Shown here: piece by piece, positions 53,603 through 61,597 of the stretch
Layout of the letters: the number at the start of each line of letters is the position of its first letter
Numbering within the stretch: the stretch's first letter is position 1
NCBI RefSeq assembly: GCF_041154745.1
Contig: NZ_AP031573.1
Location: 4,898,001-4,962,000 of the forward strand
DNA from: Flavobacterium sp. CFS9
Lineage (GTDB): Bacteria; Bacteroidota; Bacteroidia; Flavobacteriales; Flavobacteriaceae
Reading direction: 5' to 3'
DNA: 64,000 nt
Notes under the pieces: model-generated
Told to the model about the DNA's origin: nothing
The model's database searches: none
What the model saw: the letters and a program-made list of their open reading frames with translations, nothing else
Program-made: the position numbers and the translations under genes

Positions 53603-53884
53603 TTATCTAAATACTGCTGAATTGATTTTCTGACGTCCAATAATCATTTTTATGATTGGAATATTCAAAAACGATGACATGATTACTTTGGGAATGGCAT
53701 ATAACAAAAAACCTTGTGTCGATATAACGACACAAGGTTTTTCAATTTTATATATTAAAGAAGATTTACTACCGGAGATAGTAGTACTACAAAATTTACT
53801 TTTATCATCATACAATTCTGAAAAAATATTGCATGAAGAAACAAAAAAGCTTAAAGACTGCGGGTTATGTACTTTTCTTCTCAT
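53603..53884 (-). pseudogene. Decayed duplicate of the giant adhesin's 5' end
   Basis: The ORF begins MRRKVHNPQSLSFFVSSCN, compared with [19 protein letters not shown] of the giant gene. It also shares the order FSE, K-K-F/L and ISGSKSS versus VSGIESS over the first 50 codons. The nucleotide match is clearest at the start (ATGAGAAGAAAAGTAC in both). After about codon 48 similarity ends and the sequence runs into a strong hairpin terminator. It is best read as the remnant of a second adhesin gene or of a partial duplication. A short expressed decoy peptide cannot be excluded. Confidence 0.5.
53706..53742. terminator. Bidirectional hairpin terminator
   Basis: AAAACCTTGTGTCG and CGACACAAGGTTTT form a perfect stem around a 6-nt loop, with A and T runs on opposite sides so it can work on either strand. 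On the - strand it sits between the decayed adhesin 5' end and the real giant adhesin, and would stop read-through from upstream. Confidence 0.85.
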
Positions 53885-53973
53885 AAGCGTTAAGAATAAA
53901 TACCTCCTTCATAAAAAATGAAGAAAGGGTAAATTAATTTTAATTTGCTACAAAATTTTATTCTAAAAACCTC

Positions 53974-53994
53974 TGACTTTCAATAGGAAAGTCA
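53974..53994 (-). promoter_or_regulatory. Inverted repeat upstream of decayed adhesin copy
   Basis: TGACTTTC and GAAAGTCA form a perfect 8-bp inverted repeat with a 5-nt spacer, 90 nt before the ATG at 53884. It corresponds in position and core sequence to the element at 53280-53295. Confidence 0.35.
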
Positions 53995-54530
53995 AAAACA
54001 AAAAAAATGCAAGTATTGCTGTGATTAAGAGCAATAACAATCTAAACTAATTCACGCTTAACGCGTTATGTGCGGATTATTTGTATGGATTAGTTAAAAT
54101 TAAGCAAAAAAAAAATTAAAAAAAGCAATTATTAAACAAAAATTAAAAAAAACTTAAGAAAACACCGTCAACTCTTTATTGCTAAGACCTGATTACCTGT
54201 TACTTACAAATAACACGATTTTCATTCCTTAAGAAACATCAACTTTAACTGTCACAAATTTTAGTTTTTTTTATGACTTGTTTACGTATATTCGATTAAT
54301 GACCGTTTAAAACGATATACACAGAAAAAACAAGCAGTAATATCAGAAAAATAAGAATGTTTAACAGCTATACAGTTAAATAATTACCAATTTCGCACCT
54401 ATTCCATGTTGGTTTTGACCGTACAATTGTCGTGACGGACTGAATTTAGTGTTTTATTTCTCATACAGCATTGCGGCAACGCAAATTCTAAATAACTTCT
54501 AAAGCAGGAAATATTCGGGCTTTAAACTTA
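53995..54530. other. AT-rich region without recognisable gene
   Basis: I see no open frame with protein-like composition here on either strand. The region is rich in A and T homopolymers. One -7-like block (TAAAATTTGTG on the - strand, about 54254-54263) could be a promoter directed toward the adhesin side, but no -33 box is apparent. Confidence 0.5.
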
Positions 54531-54556
54531 AGGTTCAAATCCTGTTTTCCTCACCA
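54531..54556 (+). other. tRNA-like 3' end fragment
   Basis: GGTTCAAATCC followed by TGTTTTCCTCACCA has the look of a tRNA T-loop, acceptor strand and CCA end. The 5' half is absent: no GAGGAAA-type acceptor partner is found upstream, and the T-stem pairs only partly. Elements that integrate into tRNA genes leave such fragments, so this may be a remnant attachment site. It could be chance. Confidence 0.3.
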
Positions 54557-54587
54557 AAAAGTCCTTAAAATTATTTTTTCAAGCTAC

Positions 54588-54620
54588 AAAAAAGCTCAAT
54601 TCTTTAGAATTGAGCTTTTT
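54588..54620. terminator. Hairpin terminator
   Basis: AAAAGCTCAATTC and GAATTGAGCTTTT form a perfect 13-bp stem with loop TTTA and flanking A/T runs. It lies 20 nt beyond the stop of the sulfatase-like fragment on the - strand and would also end - strand transcription from the LytTR operon at 54770-56566. Confidence 0.85.
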
Positions 54621-54639
54621 ACTTTGTATACATTCCTGT

Positions 54640-54754
54640 CTATTTTAAATCAATATTAGCTTTATCCATTTTTCCGGTAAATTGAAACGGAACATGATAA
54701 GTTGTAGAAGCAGGAGATCCCGAGTCTCCCAAAATCTTGTCTCTGTTCAAGAGG
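54640..54754 (-). pseudogene. Arylsulfatase-like C-terminal fragment
   Basis: A frame without a start codon reads LLNRDKILGDSGSP, then STTYHVPFQFTGKMDKANIDLK, and stops at 54640. Bacterial arylsulfatases commonly end with G-SPV, PF-FTGKI-KV and a few residues, so this looks like the last 35 or so residues of such an enzyme. The catalytic part is absent. The fragment sits directly behind the LytTR regulator gene and before a good terminator, as if a deletion removed the rest and left the terminator. Confidence 0.45.
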
Positions 54755-54769
54755 AACTAAAAATTACTT

Positions 54770-55537
54770 TTACTTTTCAATCCACTCACGAAATTCTGAC
54801 GTTGCACTTTGGCTGGTTTTAAGAAGATGCTCATAACTTTTCAATTTAACAGCGAGCGTATTTTTATTATAACGTTCAATCCTTTCAATATACTTTTTTT
54901 GAATAAGCTCGCCTCTATTGATTCTGAAAAATTCTGATGGATTGAGTTTTGCCTCTATTTCTTTCAAAGTAGATTCTGTAAGCAAATGTTTCTTTGCTTT
55001 GATATCGCAGGCAAAAACAACCCCTTCATTGGCTTCAAAGAACAAAATGTTCTCCGTTTCTAAAAAATACATTCCTTGAAAACAATTCACAGAAAAGCGT
55101 TTTTTATAATTTTTTTCATTGAAGTTCTGTTGTATCAGTTGAGAAAGATTGCTGATTGCGTGAGACTCCTGAGAGAAAGATTTTCTGAGTAAAAGATACT
55201 TATCCCAGGCTCTTTGGAAACGTTCTTTCGAAAATGGTTTTAAAAGATAATCGATACCATTGTTTTCAAAAGCGTTCATCCAAAACTCATCATAAGCCGT
55301 TGTAAAAATAACAGGACAGCTAATGGTTACTTTGCCATAAATTTCAAAGGCATTGCCGTCTAATAATTCAATATCCGAAAACACAACATCTACCTGATTA
55401 TTCCTAAAGAAATCAACTGCCGATTGAACTGTATCGATTTCTGCAACGATTTTGACAGCTGTATCCAATTCCTCAATAAAACGCTTCAATTTCTTTCTCG
55501 CCGGAATTTCGTCTTCTATGATGAGTACTTTTATCAT
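54770..55537 (-). CDS. LytTR-family response regulator
   Basis: This 255-residue protein has a receiver domain with acidic residues E8/D9, phosphoacceptor Asp at about 55 (VVFSDIELLDG) and Lys at about 100 (YLLKPFSKERF). A LytTR DNA-binding domain occupies about residues 145-250 (ILFFEANEGVVFACD, FFRINRGELIQKKYIERIE). It begins 6 nt after its partner kinase's stop, so the pair forms one operon in the order kinase then regulator. That is the reverse of the pair at 2656-5339. Targets unknown. Confidence 0.92.
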   Translation of the reverse strand: MIKVLIIEDEIPARKKLKRFIEELDTAVKIVAEIDTVQSAVDFFRNNQVDVVFSDIELLDGNAFEIYGKVTISCPVIFTTAYDEFWMNAFENNGIDYLLKPFSKERFQRAWDKYLLLRKSFSQESHAISNLSQLIQQNFNEKNYKKRFSVNCFQGMYFLETENILFFEANEGVVFACDIKAKKHLLTESTLKEIEAKLNPSEFFRINRGELIQKKYIERIERYNKNTLAVKLKSYEHLLKTSQSATSEFREWIEK

Positions 55538-55543
55538 TTGTTT

Positions 55544-56566
55544 TTAATTGTAAATAAATGGTATTATTATCGAAAACTCCTGATCTGTCTGATGTATTTC
55601 AATTGCATTCTCCGACAATAAACTATATTGTTCCTTCAGGTTTTTCAATGCCCGTCCTGATACAGATTTTGAGTTTTTCTTCAGGTTTATATTATTTGAA
55701 ACTGTGATATTTTCATCCATTAGTATATGAATTTCTATAGGATTCTCTGCTGTTCCAAGATTATGCTTGATCACATTTTCAATAAGCAATTGCAGCGTGA
55801 GCGGTGCTATAAGAGCATTTGTATTTTTGCTTTCAAGATTCAGTTGGTAGGCTTCTCCGTATTTATGCTCAATCAGTTTGAAATATTGTTCAGCAAAATC
55901 GGCTTCTTCCTTTACGCTAACCAACTCTTTATCTGACGCTTGTAACACATAACGATAAATTTCCGCAAATTCATTAAGAAAATCAGAAGCTTTGTGCTTA
56001 TCTTCTTCTATCAACTGGTCTAAAACATTCAAGTTGTTAAATAAAAAATGCGGATTAAGCTGATTCTTAAGCTGATTAATTCTGCTTTCTGCCAATGCTT
56101 CATTGTAGGTCGACAGTTTTTGCAGCTGTTTTTTATTTTTCCGATAATAATAATAAGCCAGAAAAAAACTTCCGTAAATAATTCCGGATAGAAAATCAGA
56201 CAACAAGGAAAACAACAAAACATGCTGATTGAAGTTTTTTTCTATTTTATCAAAAGCTAATGCTATCAAAAATCCAATCAACTGCATTGAGATTACAAAT
56301 ACCAATAATGAAATTGCGAAAATTCTCAGCATTACTGCATTACTGAAAGTGTCAGACTTTTGCCATTTTTGAATAAAAAAAAGAATAATAACAAATAAAA
56401 TACCTGCCCCTAAAGTGGAAGCCAGCGCAGCCTCGGGAGTGAATATATAAATATCGATCTGTCTTCTGACTGCTATCCTAATGTAAACAGATTGAACATA
56501 TGCGAACAACAAAATGAAGAGCAGAAAATATTGGTTTTGATGTATTTTATTAATTAGATTTTTCAT
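55544..56566 (-). CDS. Membrane sensor histidine kinase (His_kinase/LytS type)
   Basis: This 340-residue protein has four membrane segments: about 13-31, 48-66, 80-105 and 115-140, with little periplasmic sequence. The sensing site is therefore probably within the membrane. The kinase motif LKNQLNPHFLFNNLNVLDQL gives phosphoacceptor His at about 173. The N-box is LQLLIENVIKHNLG (about 258-271). A classical DNGxG box is absent; the position holds VSNNINLKK followed by SVSGRALKNL, a variant common in short Bacteroidota members of this family. It is cotranscribed with the downstream LytTR gene. Confidence 0.9.
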   Translation of the reverse strand: MKNLINKIHQNQYFLLFILLFAYVQSVYIRIAVRRQIDIYIFTPEAALASTLGAGILFVIILFFIQKWQKSDTFSNAVMLRIFAISLLVFVISMQLIGFLIALAFDKIEKNFNQHVLLFSLLSDFLSGIIYGSFFLAYYYYRKNKKQLQKLSTYNEALAESRINQLKNQLNPHFLFNNLNVLDQLIEEDKHKASDFLNEFAEIYRYVLQASDKELVSVKEEADFAEQYFKLIEHKYGEAYQLNLESKNTNALIAPLTLQLLIENVIKHNLGTAENPIEIHILMDENITVSNNINLKKNSKSVSGRALKNLKEQYSLLSENAIEIHQTDQEFSIIIPFIYN

Positions 56567-56633
56567 TTATGCTTTGATAACGCAATTTACAAAAAAAGCC
56601 CTCCGATTTCAAAGGGCTATTTTACAAGATCAT

Positions 56634-57380
56634 TTACTTTTTACTTTCAGGAAATGAAGCTATTACATTCCCTTTATCATCCAAGAAATTTAATTTTGCA
56701 TTATTTTCTTTGTCAACATAAAACATCGCTCGCTGCCTGCCTTGGTCATCGAAGAGAAACAATCCGTTCTTTTGGCTTCTCGATTTGCCAAGCATTACAC
56801 GAGGAATACCACCAAGTACTCCGTCTGCTTCATACTTTTTATATCTTTCCTCCATGGCTTTCGGATCTTTTTTCTCAAGTTCCTGCAGCTCCTTCATAAT
56901 TTCCATTGTTCTTAATTGTGATTCCTTACCTGGACGATCATTGAATGCTAAAGTACTACTTACGACTCTTTTGTCGCCATCTTTTGCATCTTGAGTCAGT
57001 AACTGCATAACCTGATCTCCATCGTATTGGTCGTAAGTTAAGGAAAGTCCTGCCGAATGTCCATTACTGTTTTTTCTTCCGTCGTATATAAATCCGCCAG
57101 CTTCAATTCCGTCTTCATTAAAGAACAGCATTCCCGAACGCTTTTTTCGGTCTGCATTAGTGGGACGATTATTGATTTTGTCCATTCCATTAGGAAAACG
57201 ATCTACGTTTGTAATTATCATTTTTACTGTCCCGTCTTTCTCGACAATATTGATTCGTTCTACATCAATTTCAGTAAATTTTTGGTTACCGGATTCCTTA
57301 AAAGCAGTCGATGTAATGAATATCATACCGATAACGGCAGTTACTGCAAAAGTTCTTAAAAATACTATTTCTCTGTTCAT
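56634..57380 (-). CDS. Hypothetical exported protein
   Basis: This 248-residue protein has an N-terminal hydrophobic segment (FLRTFAVTAVIGMIFITSTAF, about 7-27) that could be a signal peptide or anchor. The rest has repeated beta-hairpin-like units: RINIVEKDGTVKMIITN, GMLFFNEDGIEAGGFIYDG, GLFLFDDQGRQRAMFYVD and LNFLDDKGNVIASFP. Each pairs an Asp-Gly turn with a hydrophobic strand, separated by a long helical stretch (about 155-185). I know of similar unnamed Bacteroidota proteins but no function. A perfect -7 promoter box lies just upstream. Confidence 0.7.
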   Translation of the reverse strand: MNREIVFLRTFAVTAVIGMIFITSTAFKESGNQKFTEIDVERINIVEKDGTVKMIITNVDRFPNGMDKINNRPTNADRKKRSGMLFFNEDGIEAGGFIYDGRKNSNGHSAGLSLTYDQYDGDQVMQLLTQDAKDGDKRVVSSTLAFNDRPGKESQLRTMEIMKELQELEKKDPKAMEERYKKYEADGVLGGIPRVMLGKSRSQKNGLFLFDDQGRQRAMFYVDKENNAKLNFLDDKGNVIASFPESKK

Positions 57381-57407
57381 CTTTTAAATTTTAATTGTTT
57401 GATGAAA

Positions 57408-57415
57408 CAAAAATA
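57408..57415 (-). promoter_or_regulatory. -7 promoter element
   Basis: On the - strand TATTTTTG matches the Bacteroidota TAnnTTTG consensus, 28 nt before the ATG at 57380. A TTTTG lies further upstream but at too wide a spacing (about 26 nt) to be a sure -33 box. Confidence 0.45.
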
Positions 57416-57625
57416 GAGTTGGTTCCCTCTTTATTCTATAGCAAAATAATGAACGCAGGAAAATTTCGAATGAACTAAGAATTTTCAACGATCAATCAAC
57501 AGAATCAAATGAATATAAGTGACAATTACCGGATTCCAGCGATTGAAAATGTCTATCAGCACTAAAAATTCAAATAGTTATTCTTCTTATTGGTGCTCAT
57601 TGCGAAGTAAACAAATGATTTACTA

Positions 57626-58117
57626 TCACGTTTCTGCAATTCCGCCAACATTCTTTATTTGTCCGTCTACAAACTTGAATTCAAGACCGTGTTCTGTGTC
57701 CAGTTTGTAACGAATTGATAATTTAATGGTCTTTTCATCCAAAACTCTCAGATACATAATCTCTTTAATGTTTTCATTATGTTTGTCCACACTGCCAATA
57801 TTTAATGCCGGTTCTCCTGATTTTTCAGAATCTTCATAAAAATGAGCGTATAATTTTAAATACCTTTCATAGGCTTTGTTTTGAATACGCTCCAAAATAG
57901 TTTCAATATTCACTATAAAATTTTGATACGTTTCTTCAAATTGTGCCAATTGATCTTCTGTTGGCGGTTCTTCCATTTCTTCGCCCTCTTCGTCAAATTC
58001 TTCCCCTAAGAAAATTTCGACCTCTTGCTCGTCAAAAAATAAATTCGAAAAAGTGATGTCGGAAGAAAATCCTGCCCAGTCCTGTTCAACTTTTCCCCAA
58101 TATTTATGTGTTGTCAT
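57626..58117 (-). CDS. Hypothetical acidic protein, possibly DUF6985-like
   Basis: I use the ATG at 58117 (MTTHKYWGKVEQDWAGFSSD); the longer frame would need a TTG start at 58141. The protein has 163 residues and no signal peptide. A very acidic stretch (EFDEEGEEMEEPPTEDQLAQ) is followed by a helical section with KAYERYLKLYAHFYED and a C-terminal beta region (IKLSIRYKLDTEHGLEFKF). The size, acidity and Tyr-rich helix resemble small immunity-like or DUF6985-type proteins, but I hold this only as a suggestion. It lies 95 nt after the membrane-protein gene on the same strand. Confidence 0.6.
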   Translation of the reverse strand: MTTHKYWGKVEQDWAGFSSDITFSNLFFDEQEVEIFLGEEFDEEGEEMEEPPTEDQLAQFEETYQNFIVNIETILERIQNKAYERYLKLYAHFYEDSEKSGEPALNIGSVDKHNENIKEIMYLRVLDEKTIKLSIRYKLDTEHGLEFKFVDGQIKNVGGIAET

Positions 58118-58212
58118 ATTTATTTTTTTGTCAGATATCAACCCTATTTATAATTGTCGAAGTTATAAAAAATGCAAAAGACATTTGATTTCTGATTACA
58201 TCTTTGTCTATT

Positions 58213-59196
58213 CTACAGCTTAAGTTTTGTCACGGGAAACTTTATAACAAAAAGATTCCTTACATCTTCATCATGTTCCCAAACTTTAACTACAATACCT
58301 TCAGAACTCCCCACAAGAGAATCGTTTTTAAAAAGTTCAAGTGTTGCTCTTATCGGATAAACTTTGATACGATAATCATACTCAGTAAGTTCAATTTTTT
58401 GCTTTTTAGTCACCTTATATAATGCAAGAAAATTATCAAATTTTACCGGAAGATCTAAACTATCATTATCTTTCTTCAAACTATCTAACCATTTGTTAGT
58501 TTCAACAACTTGTATTAACCCTTCAAAACTCGATTCTGACCATCTTTTATTATCCTTTAAGTTATTGATCTTTCCTTTAAAATCTTTATAATCTCTAATT
58601 AATTCAATAGAACTTAAATCAGCACTTTGAATCAGCTTTCGATCAAATAATTGAGTACTGGATTCTATATCTAATGAATTGTCTGGGATAAAAAAACCAT
58701 TTTTCCATCCTTGAATATTAAGAGAATCTAAGTCTTTATTTTCAATTATTCTTACCTCTAATTCAGATGTATTCTTAAAAAAATCTGGCGTAGTTTCATC
58801 TGCGTTATCTATATGAAATGTAACTTTTGCAGTAATATCTTTAATTTTAATAGTAGATAATTCACTTATGGCAGCTTTTATATCTTTATCGACTGAAATT
58901 GGCGGGGACACAATCCACCAAATCAAAACTAAAATAAAAACTGCAATACCAGAGCCGGCTTGAATATTAATTTTTCCAAATTTTGTATCAGGTGATTGTC
59001 CGGTCAATTTAATTGAACCTGAAAGAAAAAATGTGAATAGACCTGCTAATAAAGATGAAGCAAATGCCATCATTCTTTGTTTATAAAATGACAGTGAATC
59101 CGGGGAGAATAAAAAAATATAGATAAAAAATACTAAAAGTATCGAACCAAAAATATAGGTTCCAGTTTTCCTGTCATTATACTGTCTCGTTGTCAT
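58213..59196 (-). CDS. Membrane-anchored hypothetical protein
   Basis: This 327-residue protein has three N-terminal membrane segments (about 13-30, 41-63 and 84-97: SGIAVFILVLIWWIV). About 220 soluble residues follow, with beta-rich and helical parts (ITAKVTFHIDNADETTPDFF, LIRDYKDFKGKINNL) and a C-terminal strand pattern ending FVIKFPVTKLKL. No family recognised. It lies on the same strand between an acidic cytosolic protein and another small membrane protein, 146 nt behind the latter. Confidence 0.65.
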   Translation of the reverse strand: MTTRQYNDRKTGTYIFGSILLVFFIYIFLFSPDSLSFYKQRMMAFASSLLAGLFTFFLSGSIKLTGQSPDTKFGKINIQAGSGIAVFILVLIWWIVSPPISVDKDIKAAISELSTIKIKDITAKVTFHIDNADETTPDFFKNTSELEVRIIENKDLDSLNIQGWKNGFFIPDNSLDIESSTQLFDRKLIQSADLSSIELIRDYKDFKGKINNLKDNKRWSESSFEGLIQVVETNKWLDSLKKDNDSLDLPVKFDNFLALYKVTKKQKIELTEYDYRIKVYPIRATLELFKNDSLVGSSEGIVVKVWEHDEDVRNLFVIKFPVTKLKL

Positions 59197-59342
59197 ACTT
59201 AAAAGGGTAAAAAATAAATAAATCTATCATATAAAATTAATTGTAATTCCAGCTCATGATTACCTATTTTATAGTCTTAAACAGGGCATACTTCCAACTG
59301 AAAATATTATGGTTTCTATCAGTTACATTCGGAAATTTGTCC

Positions 59343-59894
59343 CTATATCATCAATATATCATTAAAAAAACATGCTAAAGCAATTGTGACTATTAAGATT
59401 CCTGTAATTAAAAATAAACAAGAAGCAAACAACAGCCAACCGCATAGATTAAAATTCTTCTCAAAACTTGATTGTTCATTATCTATTTTTTTACTAAGAG
59501 TAATAAATTCATTTTTATCATTTGCTATGGTGCTCTCAATTTCAGATATATTTTGTCGCAAACGAAGCCCCTTAATAAAATGAGTCATACAATGGGTCGA
59601 AAGATAGCGATGACCTAAAGTTACAAGCGCTGCCAATATCAAAGTTACCGCCCCAAGAAGCAACAATACCTTATTATCTGAAAATGATTCAATGGACATC
59701 AGTTTATCTTCCTTATCTGTAATTTTAAATATTACATTTGTTATTAGAAAACCGTAGATGCTTAACCCAAGTAATGAAAGTCTCAGTATTTCTGAGGAAA
59801 AACTTTGATATCTTTCTAAAATTATAAAATCTACTTTATAATTATCTTCTTTGATAGGAATACTATTTAGATATTTTGTCAGATGTGAACTCAT
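59343..59894 (-). CDS. Three-TM hypothetical membrane protein (SLATT-like layout)
   Basis: This 183-residue protein has membrane segments at about 34-55 (EILRLSLLGLSIYGFLITNV), 75-95 (VLLLLGAVTLILAALVTLG) and 150-176 (LCGWLLFASCLFLITGILIV). Between the second and third lies a charged helix of about 45 residues. A paired membrane hairpin followed by a helical bundle is the layout of SLATT-type effector proteins linked to defence, but sequence identity to that family is not established. It starts 83 nt after the amidase gene on the same strand. Confidence 0.6.
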   Translation of the reverse strand: MSSHLTKYLNSIPIKEDNYKVDFIILERYQSFSSEILRLSLLGLSIYGFLITNVIFKITDKEDKLMSIESFSDNKVLLLLGAVTLILAALVTLGHRYLSTHCMTHFIKGLRLRQNISEIESTIANDKNEFITLSKKIDNEQSSFEKNFNLCGWLLFASCLFLITGILIVTIALACFFNDILMI

Positions 59895-59977
59895 GGTTAA
59901 ATTTTGAATAGTCTATACAATTATGGTATTGGTTTTCGATAATTTAAACAATGCATATTTCGTAAAAAATAGTTAAT

Positions 59978-60895
59978 CTAATTTTTAGGTTTTAAAAGAC
60001 TTGAATGTATCCATCCCTCTATTTTAATACTATGCTTCCAATCTTTGATGTCTTTAACATCATTCACTAAGTACACTTTAGACCATTGTCCGAAAGTTTC
60101 GATTAATCCCACTTCATAGCCATTTTTTAAAGTTCGGATTGAGCTTGAAGTTTTGTCGGGTTTCGTTCTAAACTCCGCAACGCCATCAGAGACCGAGTTC
60201 ACCAAAAAAATCTTTCCGATATTGTCCGTTTTTCCAAAAACATTTGTTTTAAACTCATCCCAGGGAAAAGCAGGTCCCGGATCCGGTTTTCTTGCCGGCG
60301 AGATATCGTCATGTCCCACTACAAAGGATAATTGGTAGGTATCAATCAGGAGTTTGCTCAATTTGGAAACTGCCGCTATTTGGGCGTCTGTATATTTAAA
60401 CCAATATTGGTTTTCTTTACTGTCCCAGAATTTATGTTTGTGTTTCAATTTTACAATTCTGTCTTTTTCTGACGCAGGATATAGTTTATAACTGGGTGTT
60501 CCGTCTTTGTTCTCTCCTACTCTTCTTCTGAAACTGCCATCTGTCAATTTTTCACAGAAACCGGGATTTACAATCTCAATACCAATAGCATATTCATTCA
60601 TTCCGGTTCGTCCGTCCCAACTGCTGTAACCGGCATGGTTGCATCTGGTGTTAAACGGAGCCAACTGCGTAATCGTTCCGTCAAGATCAATTACAATGTG
60701 AGCACAAATCCGGTCTGTATTTCCTTGTGCCGGAGTCTGTTTGAACCAGGTTATGGCCCCCGATGCTTTATCGCCTGCTGTATAATGTATGATTAAATAT
60801 TTTGGCGAAATTTGATATTGAAAATTCGTAGTCGGGTCTTTTACTATTTTTTCGGTTTGGCTTTCCTGAACAAGCCAGTTTTTGTCAATTTTCAT
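59978..60895 (-). CDS. N-acetylmuramoyl-L-alanine amidase (Amidase_2/PGRP fold) with SH3-like tail
   Basis: I take the ATG at 60895 (MKIDKNWLVQESQ), giving 305 residues; the longer frame to 60997 adds a basic, non-signal-like stretch. The amidase fold has YLIIHYTAG (zinc His about 37), an AHIVIDLDGTITQ strand, HAGYSSWDGR, NEYAIGIEIVNPGF and VVGHDDISPARKPDPG (His about 195, Asp about 205), so the three zinc ligands are present. Residues about 225-305 look like a bacterial SH3 domain (VAEFRTKPDKTSSSIRTLKNG to WSKVYLV). There is no signal peptide, unusual for a housekeeping amidase, so it resembles a lysin or effector released by another route. Confidence 0.85.
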   Translation of the reverse strand: MKIDKNWLVQESQTEKIVKDPTTNFQYQISPKYLIIHYTAGDKASGAITWFKQTPAQGNTDRICAHIVIDLDGTITQLAPFNTRCNHAGYSSWDGRTGMNEYAIGIEIVNPGFCEKLTDGSFRRRVGENKDGTPSYKLYPASEKDRIVKLKHKHKFWDSKENQYWFKYTDAQIAAVSKLSKLLIDTYQLSFVVGHDDISPARKPDPGPAFPWDEFKTNVFGKTDNIGKIFLVNSVSDGVAEFRTKPDKTSSSIRTLKNGYEVGLIETFGQWSKVYLVNDVKDIKDWKHSIKIEGWIHSSLLKPKN

Positions 60896-61232
60896 AAGGA
60901 TTTGTTTTTTAGAATTTGAAATAGGAAAGTTTTTAAACAATACCTTCAATTTGCATTTATGGATGATAAAATCACAAATACAAACCTCTTTACGCATAAA
61001 ATCAATAGGCCGAAGTCATTGTTTAGGATTAAAAATGAGTAGTAGCGTTCGTTGCTTATCGTTTTATAAGCAACATCATTCAAAACATTAAACTCTATCA
61101 AATATACTGATAATCAATATTTTACAAACAAGTGTTTATACGTGATTTAAGGAACGTATTCGTCGCTGAATTAATTTGTGTTCTCATTTTACTTTTCAGG
61201 TAACTCATTCGTAATTCAATTCTTTGTGGTTG

Positions 61233-61488
61233 GGCTTTTGCCCTTTCAGGGTGTAAAAAATACGAATAACTATTGATAGTGCGTTGCACTATACTATTGC
61301 TTTTACGTTTTCAGCCTGCCTGGTCTTAGAGTTTTAGTTGTAATCCGGTATTACTTTGAAGTAAATACACATTAGTATTAAATTGCGATTTACTCAGCTA
61401 ATTGCTCTGAAAGAGCTTTAGCATTAACATAGTGCAACGCACTATAATCTAAATTCATGACAAATACCGCCCTGAAAGGGCAAAAGCC
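61233..61488. repeat. REP-like inverted repeat pair
   Basis: GGCTTTTGCCCTTTCAGGG (61233-61251) recurs inverted at 61470-61488. Inside it the palindrome ATAGTGCGTTGCACTAT (61276-61292) recurs as ATAGTGCAACGCACTAT (61429-61445). Flavobacterial genomes carry dispersed elements of this type; some bacterial REP elements are mobilised by IS200-like transposases, but none is present here. The 600-bp gap between the amidase gene and the terminator at 61545 holds no other gene that I can support. Confidence 0.6.
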
Positions 61489-61544
61489 AATGTAAATCCT
61501 ATAAACTCTAGTATGAAAACACTCCCTCTTCTCTAAAAATAACA

Positions 61545-61583
61545 TAAAAAAAGGGTTGTCTTTATCAGACAACCCTCTTTTTA
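61545..61583 (-). terminator. Rho-independent terminator
   Basis: GGGTTGTCT and AGACAACCC pair around TTATC, with A-runs on the left giving a long U-tail on the - strand. It lies 15 nt beyond the stop codon of the gene at 61598. Confidence 0.85.
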
Positions 61584-61597
61584 ATACTTACAAACTG

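Noticed and set aside
53652..53921. 89-codon ORF on the + strand
   Set aside because: It overlaps the decayed adhesin 5' end in antisense and spans the terminator hairpin; similarity on the - strand explains the sequence better.
54450..54556. Complete tRNA gene
   Set aside because: Only the T-loop and CCA-end part fits; no matching acceptor 5' strand, D-arm or anticodon arm could be placed upstream.
60896..60997. Longer amidase start at 60997
   Set aside because: The extra 34 residues are basic and Cys-containing, do not form a signal peptide and precede the natural start of the amidase domain.
61390..61572. 60-codon ORF on the - strand
   Set aside because: It lies within the REP-like repeat and the terminator; such frames appear wherever this repeat occurs and are probably not genes.
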